Origin: JAAZFE01 sp034005635 | Lineage (GTDB): Bacteria > Verrucomicrobiota > Kiritimatiellia > CAIQIC01 > Lenti-01 | Reading direction: 5' to 3' | NCBI GenBank assembly: GCA_034005635.1 | Contig: JAVEUJ010000136.1 | Coordinates: forward strand, 1-6,351 | DNA: 6,351 bases | Part shown: positions 6,301-6,351 of the stretch, one piece after another | How positions within the stretch are numbered: the stretch's first letter is position 1 | Layout of the letters: each line of letters begins with the position of its first letter | The notes under the pieces: model-generated | Told to the model about the DNA's origin: nothing | Databases searched by the model: none | What the model saw: only the letters and a program-made list of their open reading frames with translations | Made by a program: the position numbers and the translations under genes

Positions 6301-6324
6301 GAGGTTATTTTGATGTGATATTGT
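6295..6324 (+). promoter_or_regulatory. Plus-strand promoter candidate facing the right edge
   Basis: TTGCAA (6295-6300) and TATTGT (6319-6324) are 18 bases apart. A TG dinucleotide at 6316-6317 is placed as in an extended -10 element. The region becomes markedly AT-rich here (6305-6351), unlike the operon. It would drive a divergent gene beginning at or just past the window end. The palindromic TTGCAA is shared with the minus-strand candidate, so the two would overlap. Confidence 0.3.
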
Positions 6325-6338
6325 ATACATACATATAC

Positions 6339-6351
6339 AGGAGATACATAT
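6339..6351 (+). other. Possible ribosome site and cut-off start of a divergent gene
   Basis: AGGAG (6339-6343) is followed by six bases and then 'at' at 6350-6351, where the window ends. If the next base is G, this is an ATG with ideal spacing on the plus strand. No coding sequence is visible, so the product is unknown. Confidence 0.3.

Overview
The window holds one leftward (minus-strand) gene cluster for the cytoplasmic and inner-membrane motor of a type IV pilus, or a closely related type II secretion-like machine. In transcription order the genes are a PilB/GspE-family extension ATPase (6134-4425), a PilT retraction ATPase (4425-3340), a second PilB/GspE-family ATPase (3326-1620) and a PilC/GspF-type inner-membrane platform protein (1564-296). 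All four frames are intact and carry the expected family motifs. Spacing is tight: a 1-base TGATG overlap, then 13 nt, then 55 nt. This supports a single transcript with translational coupling.

The organism is a moderately GC-rich Gram-negative-type bacterium. The best guess is a Verrucomicrobiota lineage (Pedosphaera/Limisphaerales-like). This is inferred from the tandem 10-bp units at 23-52 (CACGGAT/CACTGAT/CACGAAT on the minus strand), which resemble intergenic repeats I associate with that phylum, and from the two PilB-like ATPases flanking PilT. It is not proven by the window.

Layout from left to right: 1-295 has no supportable gene. It contains the short tandem repeat, a degenerate relative of it, and two GC-rich stem-loops downstream of the operon. 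296-6134 is the operon. 6135-6351 is a non-coding leader with a good Shine-Dalgarno site for a TTG start, a small stem-loop followed by a T-run, and weak promoter-like hexamers. At the extreme right edge a plus-strand AGGAG lies six bases before an 'at' cut by the window end, so a divergent gene may begin there.

How the parts work together: the PilB-type hexamers would drive PilC to add pilin subunits from the inner membrane, and PilT would drive depolymerisation. The unusual points are the duplicated extension-type motor and the substitutions at normally conserved ATPase positions: RQAPN in the first PilB, and TAEEP in the second. Pilins, prepilin peptidase, PilMNOP and the PilQ secretin are not in the window. 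I see no convincing evidence of a wholly new system; this is mostly a conserved motor operon with some odd features.
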